The translations under genes and the position numbers were made by a program. The notes under the pieces were generated by a model. That model ran no database searches and was not told where the DNA came from. It worked only from the letters and a program-made list of their open reading frames with translations. DNA of 64,000 nt, from positions 2,108,001 to 2,172,000 of the forward strand of contig NZ_AP019657.1 of the NCBI RefSeq assembly GCF_009938225.1, read 5' to 3'. Below, piece after piece: positions 52,780 to 61,057 of this stretch. The number at the start of each line of letters is the position of its first letter. The first letter of the stretch is position 1. Source of the stretch: Vibrio ponticus. Its GTDB lineage: Bacteria; Pseudomonadota; Gammaproteobacteria; Enterobacterales; Vibrionaceae.

Positions 52780-53514
52780 TTAATTCGACTTCGATGACAC
52801 CTTGTAATTGACGCCAATCGGCGTCAATTTTCGTTTGAGCTTCCAATGCGGTTTAATCGGCTTAAGCGGATAAGTCCGTTTACGGGCAACGATATAATAC
52901 AAGCTGCCAAATGGCGCAGCCCACTCTCCGATACCATTTTCAAGCCAAGTCCACATAGTGCGATACCGCTGCATAGGAAACAGCCCGTAACGATCACATT
53001 CAATCACTTGATAATTGAGGATTCCCAACCAATCTTTAACCCGATTAGGGGTAAACATCCGTCCGCTCCACGGCAAATTGTTTTTGCGCCATGGCATTAA
53101 ACTCGCTAGCCCAGTCAAACTCACGGGATTGTAACCAGTGATGATTAAATAGCCATCATCAATCATTACCCGATCGACTTCCCTCAACATGCGATGTGGG
53201 TCATTGCAGTAATCGAGCTGATGGGCAAGAATGACGACATCGAAACTTTTCTCAAGAAAGGGTAAATCGTAACCATCTGCGATCACATTATGCAAAGGAT
53301 TGTGGATATCTAGATTAACTTGATGTTGAATATTACAGTTACAGCTAGTGAGCTCGCAGCTTAAGCCACCCAACTTAAGCATATGGTAGCCAAAAAGTTT
53401 TGGACACCACTCATCAAGTCGAGTTTGGATAGATTCGTTAACCCATTGACCATTTTTTAATTGCGCCCAAGAATGGGGCTGCTGAAGCTTTTTTTCACTG
53501 CGTGCTGGTTTCAT
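52780..53514 (-). CDS. SAM-dependent methyltransferase (YafS-like)
   Basis: Class I methyltransferase domain protein, 244 residues. A partial glycine-rich/acidic SAM pocket (VIADGYDLPFLEKSFDVVILAH) and LREVDRVMIDDGYLIITGYNP typical of Methyltransf_11 are seen. The substrate is unknown. Position between rnhA and gloB matches yafS in E. coli. Only 33 bases separate its start from the divergent gloB start, so their promoters overlap. Confidence 0.85.
   Translation of the reverse strand: MKPARSEKKLQQPHSWAQLKNGQWVNESIQTRLDEWCPKLFGYHMLKLGGLSCELTSCNCNIQHQVNLDIHNPLHNVIADGYDLPFLEKSFDVVILAHQLDYCNDPHRMLREVDRVMIDDGYLIITGYNPVSLTGLASLMPWRKNNLPWSGRMFTPNRVKDWLGILNYQVIECDRYGLFPMQRYRTMWTWLENGIGEWAAPFGSLYYIVARKRTYPLKPIKPHWKLKRKLTPIGVNYKVSSKSN
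52806..52829 (+). terminator. rnhA terminator embedded in the convergent methyltransferase gene
   Basis: Perfect 10-bp stem AATTGACGCC-AATC-GGCGTCAATT followed by TTCG, 31 bases past the rnhA stop and within codons of the C-terminus of the opposite gene. Confidence 0.65.
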
Positions 53515-53547
53515 AGCTAGCTCACTTTGATGTATGGAGACCCAACC

Positions 53548-54306
53548 ATGTTAGATATCAAAAGCATACCTGCATTTAACGACAATTACATCTGGCTGAT
53601 CGAAAATAGCGATCGCCGTTGTGCTGTTGTCGACCCAGGTGATGCCGCGCCTGTGTTGGCTTATCTCCGAGAACATGAGTTAACTTTAGATGCAATCTTA
53701 ATTACTCATCACCACAACGATCACATTGGTGGCATTCCAGAGCTGGTGCGCCAATTTCCAGAGATCGATGTGGTCGGTCCGGCAGATGAACCAGTCCCTA
53801 CCCTAACCCATCCGGTCAGCGCTGGCGATCAAATTAATCTGTTTGACGAAGTGTTTATGGTGATAGGGCTAGAAGGTCACACTTTAGGTCACATCGGCTA
53901 CGTCGGTGACGGCAAGCTATTTTGTGGCGACACACTTTTCTCGGCAGGCTGTGGACGTGTATTTGAAGGCACCATGGAGCAAATGTACCAATCGCTACAA
54001 AAGCTCGTGGCACTGCCAGAAGAGACCGAAGTATTCGCCGCTCATGAGTACACCTCCAGCAACATCGCTTTTGCGTTAGCTGTTGAGCCGGATAACGAGC
54101 AACTAAAAAAATACCGCGAAGAAGTTAACCGTCTACGCGCACAAAACAAGCCGACTTTACCGACGACCATTCGTCGCGAAAAATGGATAAATCCGTTCTT
54201 ACGTGCAGATGAACCGAGTGTCATAAAATCAGTGAGCAACCGAACGGCACAAATCGATCCTATCTCAATTTTTACAGCATTACGTGAGTGGAAGAACGAA
54301 TTTTAA
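53548..54306 (+). CDS. gloB: Hydroxyacylglutathione hydrolase (glyoxalase II)
   Basis: Hydrolyses S-lactoylglutathione in methylglyoxal detoxification. From ATG 53548 it has 252 residues (an in-frame start at 53527 adds seven unlikely residues). The metallo-beta-lactamase signature THHHNDH gives the metal ligands His54, His56, Asp58 and His59. GGAGACC precedes the ATG. Confidence 0.95.
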   Translation: MLDIKSIPAFNDNYIWLIENSDRRCAVVDPGDAAPVLAYLREHELTLDAILITHHHNDHIGGIPELVRQFPEIDVVGPADEPVPTLTHPVSAGDQINLFDEVFMVIGLEGHTLGHIGYVGDGKLFCGDTLFSAGCGRVFEGTMEQMYQSLQKLVALPEETEVFAAHEYTSSNIAFALAVEPDNEQLKKYREEVNRLRAQNKPTLPTTIRREKWINPFLRADEPSVIKSVSNRTAQIDPISIFTALREWKNEF

Positions 54307-54376
54307 CGTTTTCTTGCTTGTCATCTAACCAAAGTCGCAAGTATTATCAGCAGCCATTTTTTAAAAGGGCTGTCCC

Positions 54377-55948
54377 ATGCGATTTAAATACAGCTGGGTG
54401 ACGCTACTGCTTTTAGCCGGTTGCCAAACCACCCAGCCAACTACTGAAAAATCTGATGCGCAGACGACATCAGACAAAAGTTCTACTGTTACAGTAGCTC
54501 CAGCATCATCGGTGACTACACCTGTAGAACCTGAAGTAGTTGCAGCTCCTGTGGTCACTCCTCAGTCGCAGCAAGATGTGTGGAAACGCATTGCGATGCA
54601 GCTAGAGATGCCGATTCCAGACCAGAAAAAAGTGGACTATTACCGTACTTGGTATCTGAAACACCCAAGCCACCTCAAAACCGTCTCTCAACGTGCTGAA
54701 CCTTTCCTCTATTTGATCACTGAAAAAATCGAGCAACGTGGCTTACCGCTTGAGTTAGCACTACTGCCCGTGGTTGAAAGCTCATTTGATGCCTTTGCCT
54801 ACTCACACGGCAGCGCAGCTGGTCTGTGGCAATTTGTGCCATCAACCGGAAAAATGTACGGGCTTGAGCAAGATTTCTGGTATGACGGTCGTCGTGATGT
54901 ACCGGCAGCCACTGACGCAGCATTAGACTTCTTAACCGATCTCAATAAGCGCTTTGATGGCAACTGGTCACATGCGATTGCTGCCTACAACAGCGGTGGC
55001 GGTCGCGTTTCAAGCGCGATCCGTAAAAACAAGAAGTTAGGTAAGCCAATCGACTTCTTCTCATTAGATTTGCCAAAAGAGACCAGCAGTTATGTTCCTA
55101 AACTGTTGGCACTCGCTGATATCGTTGCTAACCAAGAGAAATACGGCATTGAGATCCCACCGATTGCCAACAAACAAGTGGTTGAGATCGTTCAACCTAA
55201 AGAGCAACTGGATCTAGCTATCGCGGCAAACTATGCCGGCATTTCAGTGCGTGAATTACAAGGACTGAACCCTGCCTACAACCAATGGGCGACCGCACCT
55301 GGTGGACCAAACCAATTGCTGCTGCCAATTGACTCGGTTAAAAAGTTTAAAACCGAACTTACTGCTAACCGTGGTAAGGGCATGCAAGTTGTTCGCTACA
55401 AAGTAAAATCTGGCGATACGATTAGCGTATTAGCGCGCAAGTACAATACTACGAGCAAAGTTATTCGCAACGCCAACAACATGAGCAATAACAACATCCG
55501 TATCGGTCAGCATCTGCTTATCCCAGTCTCGACCAAAGATGACAAAGCATATTCATTAAGCGCAGCTAACCGCTTGGCGAAAACTCAATCCACTGCGCGT
55601 GGTAAGTACAAACTTACCCACACCGTTGCGAGCGGTGACAGCTTATGGAGCATCGCTAAAGCCAATAAAGTGTCACACACCTCACTGGCGAAATGGAATG
55701 GCATGGGACCTCGCGATACTCTACGCGTCGGTCAAAAATTGGTAATTTGGAAAAACAGTTCTGATGGCGCCATCATCCGCACAGTTTTCTACAATGTCCG
55801 CAGTGGCGATACCGTCAGTGGCATCGCGAATAAGTTTAAAGTGAAAAGCCAAGACGTAGTGAAATGGAACAACTTACAGCAGAAAAAGTACCTACAACCA
55901 GGTCAAAAACTCAAACTGTATGTTGATGTGACGAAGGTAAGCGTATGA
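54377..55948 (+). CDS. mltD: Membrane-bound lytic murein transglycosylase D
   Basis: Outer-membrane lipoprotein that cleaves peptidoglycan glycan strands. The 523-residue precursor has lipobox LLLAGC (Cys16), a Thr/Ser/Val-rich linker, an SLT domain with catalytic Glu134 (VVESSFD) and GLWQFVPSTG, and three LysM peptidoglycan-binding repeats at about 338-383, 411-458 and 471-517. Its stop overlaps the start of the next gene by 4 bases (ATGA). Confidence 0.95.
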   Translation: MRFKYSWVTLLLLAGCQTTQPTTEKSDAQTTSDKSSTVTVAPASSVTTPVEPEVVAAPVVTPQSQQDVWKRIAMQLEMPIPDQKKVDYYRTWYLKHPSHLKTVSQRAEPFLYLITEKIEQRGLPLELALLPVVESSFDAFAYSHGSAAGLWQFVPSTGKMYGLEQDFWYDGRRDVPAATDAALDFLTDLNKRFDGNWSHAIAAYNSGGGRVSSAIRKNKKLGKPIDFFSLDLPKETSSYVPKLLALADIVANQEKYGIEIPPIANKQVVEIVQPKEQLDLAIAANYAGISVRELQGLNPAYNQWATAPGGPNQLLLPIDSVKKFKTELTANRGKGMQVVRYKVKSGDTISVLARKYNTTSKVIRNANNMSNNNIRIGQHLLIPVSTKDDKAYSLSAANRLAKTQSTARGKYKLTHTVASGDSLWSIAKANKVSHTSLAKWNGMGPRDTLRVGQKLVIWKNSSDGAIIRTVFYNVRSGDTVSGIANKFKVKSQDVVKWNNLQQKKYLQPGQKLKLYVDVTKVSV

Positions 55949-56631
55949 CACCATCGAGCAACCCATTAACCATGCTAGTCGACATTTTCCGCTCGCCTAG
56001 CGCGTGTTTCCTTGCCATACATCAGCGTGGCATGTGGGGCTGGCAGCCCTTTATCGTCTTGTTGGTTACCCCATTCCTGTTTTGGGGCGCCTACTTTGAC
56101 ATGGTCGATTTTGCCTGGCTAAAGCAAGGGCTGATCCCGCAACTGCAACAAGTCAGCCCAGAGCAAATTGCGCTACTTGATGCCAATACCTTGATGGCGA
56201 CAGAGATCATCTTAGATATTCTTGGTCGCTTTACCACTATCATGCTGTTGGCATTCTGGCTATTTTTCGCTACTAAACCGAGCCAACACCAGCATGGATT
56301 TTGGAAATGGTTTGCTGCCAGTTGTGTGATTATCTTCCCAGCGGTAGTCGGTGACTTTGCCAGCTATGTCAGCGTGCTATTAAAGCATGGACAGGTAATG
56401 AGTTATGCTGCCGACCTGAATAGCCTCAACGGTCTACTAAAGCTGCCTATGACCAGTGATTGGTTTGAATTTGCCAACGCACTGCCACTACTCATGCCTT
56501 GGTATATTGCGCTTGGCTACGCGGCAGTTGGCACATGGACAGAGTTCGAGCGCGGTCAAGCGCTAGTGATCTCTGCCCTGCCTTGGTTTATTTACTTTTT
56601 TGCTTGGGCGCTTTACATCGCAATATTCTAA
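55945..56631 (+). CDS. YIP1-family inner-membrane protein
   Basis: Integral membrane protein of 228 residues with about five hydrophobic segments, consistent with the Yip1 domain family; function unknown. It overlaps mltD by 4 bases, so it is translationally coupled to a peptidoglycan hydrolase, suggesting (inference) an envelope-related role. It ends 4 bases from the convergent YafD-like gene with no clear terminator between. Confidence 0.75.
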   Translation: MTPSSNPLTMLVDIFRSPSACFLAIHQRGMWGWQPFIVLLVTPFLFWGAYFDMVDFAWLKQGLIPQLQQVSPEQIALLDANTLMATEIILDILGRFTTIMLLAFWLFFATKPSQHQHGFWKWFAASCVIIFPAVVGDFASYVSVLLKHGQVMSYAADLNSLNGLLKLPMTSDWFEFANALPLLMPWYIALGYAAVGTWTEFERGQALVISALPWFIYFFAWALYIAIF

Positions 56632-56635
56632 AGCC

Positions 56636-57481
56636 CTAAGGTAAACGGAAGTATACTTCGATAGGATTATGATCAGAGGCGTCACTTATTGGCGCCTTTG
56701 CTTTTTCTAGTACTAGACCTCGATAGAACAAGTGATCAAGCGGTAAACCATTGATGAACTGCTTGCGATGGTCTGGTTGGTAGGTAGCCTCTTTGACTTT
56801 GAGCTTATCCAATAGTGATTTCATCACTCGCAAACGCTCCTCACTCCAACTGTTAAAATCACCGGCAATAATCATTGGTCCGCCGTGCTTTGCTAACACT
56901 GTCGCGAGCGAGTCTAACTGACGATGATACTCTTCCGTACCATAGGTAAAGTTAATCGCATGGATATTCACCACCGCTAAGCTCTGCCCGTTGGATAATG
57001 GATAAGTTGCGTATATCGCCGATTTAGGCAATCTCAACCAAGGTTCCATTTCGGTATAAGCACACGCCTTTTGGGGCAACTGATGCGCAAGATTGAGCAC
57101 CCCAGCTTTGGTATCAAACGCTTTGAATGCGTCGACAATATTCCCGCTCCACTTACCTTGATCAATCCATTGGCGAAGCTCTGGCGTCATGCTTGCTTCT
57201 TGCAGCAGCAATAATTGCTTATCTTGGGATAAATAATCCAACGCGCTCTGCCAACTGGTGCGATTTTGCTTATAAATATTCCATACCAGCACATTAAGTT
57301 GACCTTGGTGATCAATCGCTGTCGCTTTAGGATTGTTATAACAAGCCAATTCTGGTGTTTGCACTGAAGGAGATAAGGTGGAGACTTTGGCTGAATCAGG
57401 CAAGGTAAAAATGGAGTGATAGGCAATCACCGTCGCTGCAATCGCAACCACAGGTAAAGCAATCAATACTCGTTTTTTCAT
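56636..57481 (-). CDS. Endonuclease/exonuclease/phosphatase family protein (YafD-like)
   Basis: EEP-fold protein of 281 residues with an N-terminal signal anchor (about 5-22), so the domain is probably periplasmic. Motifs visible: NVLVWNIYKQ, VVNIHAINF, IAGDFNSWS and SDHNPI with the catalytic His/Asp residues. The natural substrate is unknown. Placed near gloB/mltD as yafD is in E. coli; downstream of glnB on the same strand past a terminator. Confidence 0.85.
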   Translation of the reverse strand: MKKRVLIALPVVAIAATVIAYHSIFTLPDSAKVSTLSPSVQTPELACYNNPKATAIDHQGQLNVLVWNIYKQNRTSWQSALDYLSQDKQLLLLQEASMTPELRQWIDQGKWSGNIVDAFKAFDTKAGVLNLAHQLPQKACAYTEMEPWLRLPKSAIYATYPLSNGQSLAVVNIHAINFTYGTEEYHRQLDSLATVLAKHGGPMIIAGDFNSWSEERLRVMKSLLDKLKVKEATYQPDHRKQFINGLPLDHLFYRGLVLEKAKAPISDASDHNPIEVYFRLP

Positions 57482-57562
57482 AGTTCGGATATCTCTGCCC
57501 TACATAATATCCTTATTGTACTCGAATTCCTTAAGTTTGCAGGCGCTGCAAGGGAGAATAAA

Positions 57563-57588
57563 ACAAAAGAGCCTAGCGGCTCTTTTGT
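57563..57588. terminator. Terminator of glnB
   Basis: Perfect 11-bp stem ACAAAAGAGCC-TAGC-GGCTCTTTTGT. Confidence 0.9.
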
Positions 57589-57593
57589 CAAAA

Positions 57594-57941
<348 letters not shown>

Positions 57942-57992
57942 TTAAACTTACGTTATTTGTGCCATTATCCCAAAAAGCTACTGCAATAAAAA

Positions 57993-58014
57993 GCCCAAGC
58001 AACAAGGCTTGGGC
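57993..58014 (-). terminator. Terminator of the cytochrome c gene
   Basis: Stem GCCCAAGC / GCTTGGGC with a 6-base loop, followed on the minus strand by TTTTTATT. Confidence 0.85.
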
Positions 58015-58039
58015 GATAAACAGTTAATTTCGTCTTGGG

Positions 58040-58354
58040 TTACTTTAAACTTGCATAATATGCAGCTAAATTCGCGATATCGGCATCACTCAATAAATCC
58101 GCTTGCGCTTTCATCACACCAGATAATCCGCCTTGGCGTTGATTGGTTTGATACGCTTTGATCGAAGAAACCAGATACTGCTCATTTTGTCCTTTTAGAT
58201 TTGGGTAGCCAGGAATCATCGCAATACCATCAGCGCCGTGGCATGCCATGCACACACCCGCTTTGGCTTTGCCCGCTTCAATATCACCGGCAGCCATCGC
58301 TTGCGCGCTTAATATCGTCATGCTGATAGCCAGTCCAAATGCTACTTTCTTCAT
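58040..58354 (-). CDS. Small periplasmic c-type cytochrome
   Basis: Monoheme cytochrome c of 104 residues with a signal peptide (about 1-22, ending AMAAG) and one heme motif CMACH (Cys35, Cys38, His39). A C-terminal helix pattern ([17 protein letters not shown]) is typical of cytochrome c553/c5 class I proteins. Electron-transfer partner unknown. It follows tilS on the same strand after 52 bases. Confidence 0.88.
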   Translation of the reverse strand: MKKVAFGLAISMTILSAQAMAAGDIEAGKAKAGVCMACHGADGIAMIPGYPNLKGQNEQYLVSSIKAYQTNQRQGGLSGVMKAQADLLSDADIANLAAYYASLK

Positions 58355-58406
58355 TGTTCTTCCTTATGTTTCTAATTTTATTGTTCTAAATTGCTCAATA
58401 AAATTG

Positions 58407-59723
58407 TCACATAACATCAGTGCTCTTGTCCCAGACAAGTTCACAATCTTGCCCCACAAAACGCTGATCAATAAATAAATCTGCAATTGCGACCACCTGC
58501 TCACCGCAAAGTAATATTGGCATCCGGCGTCGCTGCCAACTTGGCACGCCAAACTCCTGAAACAGTTTTTTCAGTTTTCGGCTATGACCTCGCCCGACAG
58601 GATGAGCACTCAACCCTTCCGGGTTAAACATCACTCGCAGTGGCGCCTGACTCAGTGCCGCTTGCGATAATTGCCCTGATGTATTGCAAGTGATTTGCAG
58701 AGTTCCCAACTGTTCTGGTAACTCGATAACTTGTTGCAAAGCGATATTCTGCTGCCATGCAGAAATATCTTTCACTGCCTCAACCCAGTATAAAAAACTG
58801 CCTGAACGCCGGATCTGCCCAGCCGATAAGTTAAGAATCGGGTTAGCATCTTCGCGCGCGAGTGCCACTTGTTGCCATATTTTGCTGAGATGGTCGCGGC
58901 TTGGCATCTTCTGCCCTAAATCGGCAAGCCACATACGAATCAATTGCCCCCGAACTCGCTCACTCAGTTTTGCTAACTGGGTTATCGATAAACTGTTGTC
59001 AGCCATCATGACTTGGCTCAGTTTCTCGCTGAGCAGTTCTTCCAGCAGCGCTTCTTGCTCTGCGCATAACTCACTACTGCGTTGCACCGAACTGGCAAAA
59101 TGCGGCCAACGCTGTTGCAAAATAGGCGCAACTTGATGGCGTATGAAATTGCGATCAAAGCGGGTGTCTTGATTGCTTTCATCCTCAACCCAAGTGAGTT
59201 GGTGCTCTGTTGCATATTGCTCTATTTGTTGCCTCGATGCAGTCAACAATGGACGAAGTATGGTTGAATTGGCAAACGGCATTTGTTTTGCCATTGCCGA
59301 TAAACCTTTAGGACCACTACCGCGCTTTAACGCCAGTAAAAAGGTTTCGAGCTGATCATCACTATGTTGACCGGTGAGCATCACATCACCCATCTGCAGA
59401 TGCTTAGCAAGCGCTTGATAACGAGCTTCACGCGCACTCTCTTCAATACTGCGCCCTGTTAAATCCAACTGAACGCGTTCAACCGCTAACTCGACCCCTG
59501 ATTGCTGACACCAGTCACGACATAAATCAGCCCAATTATCCGCATTACTGCTCAATCCATGATGGACATGGACTGCTAAACAAGGGATTGCATGCTGCTG
59601 CTTATAGTGACTGAGCAGATCGAGCAAGACACGAGAATCGACGCCACCACTGAGTGCGAGCACTAACCTCTGCGGCTTGAGCTGATTAATTGAGTGACTA
59701 AAGAGAGCGTATAGTGAGTCCAT
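58407..59723 (-). CDS. tilS: tRNA(Ile)-lysidine synthetase TilS
   Basis: Modifies C34 of tRNA-Ile(CAU) to lysidine so that it reads AUA. From ATG 59723 it has 438 residues; an ATG four codons upstream is in frame and the AGGA before 59723 is unusually close, so the start is tentative. The PP-loop SGGVDS (25-30) and the TilS-specific C-terminal domains follow. Confidence 0.94.
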   Translation of the reverse strand: MDSLYALFSHSINQLKPQRLVLALSGGVDSRVLLDLLSHYKQQHAIPCLAVHVHHGLSSNADNWADLCRDWCQQSGVELAVERVQLDLTGRSIEESAREARYQALAKHLQMGDVMLTGQHSDDQLETFLLALKRGSGPKGLSAMAKQMPFANSTILRPLLTASRQQIEQYATEHQLTWVEDESNQDTRFDRNFIRHQVAPILQQRWPHFASSVQRSSELCAEQEALLEELLSEKLSQVMMADNSLSITQLAKLSERVRGQLIRMWLADLGQKMPSRDHLSKIWQQVALAREDANPILNLSAGQIRRSGSFLYWVEAVKDISAWQQNIALQQVIELPEQLGTLQITCNTSGQLSQAALSQAPLRVMFNPEGLSAHPVGRGHSRKLKKLFQEFGVPSWQRRRMPILLCGEQVVAIADLFIDQRFVGQDCELVWDKSTDVM

Positions 59724-59774
59724 GATCCTAGACATCGAAAAAAGCAATTACGGCTATTCTACACCAAAAACAAA

Positions 59775-59799
59775 AAGGGTTGAGACTCGCTCAACCCTT
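59775..59799 (-). terminator. Terminator of accA
   Basis: Perfect stem AAGGGTTGAG-ACTCG-CTCAACCCTT, T-run on the minus strand. A diverged second copy with the same loop is at 59883-59907 (AAAGGCTGAG / CTCAACCTTT, one mismatch). Confidence 0.8.
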
Positions 59800-59944
59800 G
59801 TTCAGGCATTTACCTCGACTAGCCAAAACCACAGCGCCATCAACAACGCTGCCATGCTAAGTAGGCAGACGAGACAAAAATAAAAGGCTGAGACTCGCTC
59901 AACCTTTCATAATATTTTTAACTCGCTATCCCAAACTAATCGGG

Positions 59945-60044
59945 ATTACAGCTAGGCGACCAGCGAGAAAAGCCTCTGAGCACTTCGTGTACATAGTCTC
60001 ACTATGTGATGAGGTTTTCGAGCGCCCGTCAACAACGCTGTAAT
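59945..60044. repeat. 100-base imperfect palindrome downstream of accA
   Basis: Outer arms ATTACAGC / GCTGTAAT, middle arms near GCGAGAAAAGCCTC / GAGGTTTTCGAGC, inner arms ACATAGT-CTC-ACTATGT. The right flank AGCGCCCGTCAACAACGCTG... (60021-60057) recurs in diverged form at 59833-59868. Looks like an interspersed palindromic element with a remnant copy. Confidence 0.7.
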
Positions 60045-60060
60045 TCTGAGTAGGCAGGGA

Positions 60061-61020
60061 TCAGCAGTAACCGTAATTCATAAGACGCTGATAACGACGC
60101 GCCATCAACGCTTCATCATCAAACTGCTCAAGCTCATCAAGCTGGCGAAGCAGGGTTTGCTTCATGTTTGCCGCCATTTGCTTGTGGTTACGATGTGCGC
60201 CACCTAGTGGCTCTTCGATGATCTCATCGATTAGCTCTAGCTCTTTTAGACGCGGAGCGATTAGACCCATTGCCTCTGCGGCTTGCGGCGCTTTATCTGA
60301 ATCACGCCATAGGATTGATGCACAACCTTCTGGTGAAATTACTGAGTAGGTTGAGTATTGCAGCATGTTTACGTAGTCACCTACGCCAATCGCTAGTGCA
60401 CCACCTGAACCACCTTCACCAACTACGTTACAAATCACTGGCACTTTAAGACCTGCCATCACTTTTAAGTTCATTGCGATAGCTTCAGATTGACCGCGCT
60501 CTTCTGCACCAACACCTGGGTATGCACCTGCGGTATCGATAAAGGTAATGATAGGCATGTTAAAACGCTCTGCCATTTGCATTAAACGTAGCGCTTTACG
60601 GTAACCTTCTGGTTTTGGCATACCAAAGTTACGTTTCACTTTTTCTTTGGTTTCGCGGCCTTTTTGGTGACCAATGATCATCACAGGACGACCTTCTAGG
60701 CGCGCCATACCACCCACGATTGCTTTGTCGTCTGCGTAGTGACGGTCACCTGCTAATTCATCAAACTCAGTAAAGATATGGTCGATGTAATCTAGTGTGT
60801 AAGGACGCAGTGGGTGACGAGCTAATTGAGCGGTTTCCCAAGCACCTAAATCACTGAAGATCTTCTTTTTAAGTTCTAGGCTTTTCTTCTCTAGTTGCTC
60901 AATCTCTTTATCGAGATCGACACCAGCCTCGCCGCCATGACGCGATACGTCGCGTAGAGCTTCAATCTTAGCTTCAAGTTCTGCGATAGGCTTTTCAAAT
61001 TCTAGAAAGTTTAGGCTCAT
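60061..61020 (-). CDS. accA: Acetyl-CoA carboxylase carboxyltransferase subunit alpha
   Basis: Alpha subunit of the carboxyltransferase that makes malonyl-CoA. The 319 residues match E. coli AccA, with the [18 protein letters not shown] and [14 protein letters not shown] motifs. It follows dnaE on the same strand after a 37-base gap, as in E. coli, and is likely co-transcribed with it. Confidence 0.97.
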   Translation of the reverse strand: MSLNFLEFEKPIAELEAKIEALRDVSRHGGEAGVDLDKEIEQLEKKSLELKKKIFSDLGAWETAQLARHPLRPYTLDYIDHIFTEFDELAGDRHYADDKAIVGGMARLEGRPVMIIGHQKGRETKEKVKRNFGMPKPEGYRKALRLMQMAERFNMPIITFIDTAGAYPGVGAEERGQSEAIAMNLKVMAGLKVPVICNVVGEGGSGGALAIGVGDYVNMLQYSTYSVISPEGCASILWRDSDKAPQAAEAMGLIAPRLKELELIDEIIEEPLGGAHRNHKQMAANMKQTLLRQLDELEQFDDEALMARRYQRLMNYGYC

Positions 61021-61057
61021 CTATCGATCCTTTTTGATTCGGCAACGTGTACCAAAT

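Larger units (their letters stand above)
59724..60060. other. Repeat-rich gap between tilS and accA
   Basis: No gene. It holds two related stem-loops (59775-59799 and 59883-59907), a 100-base palindrome (59945-60044) and a shortened second copy of its right end (59833-59868). Confidence 0.8.
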
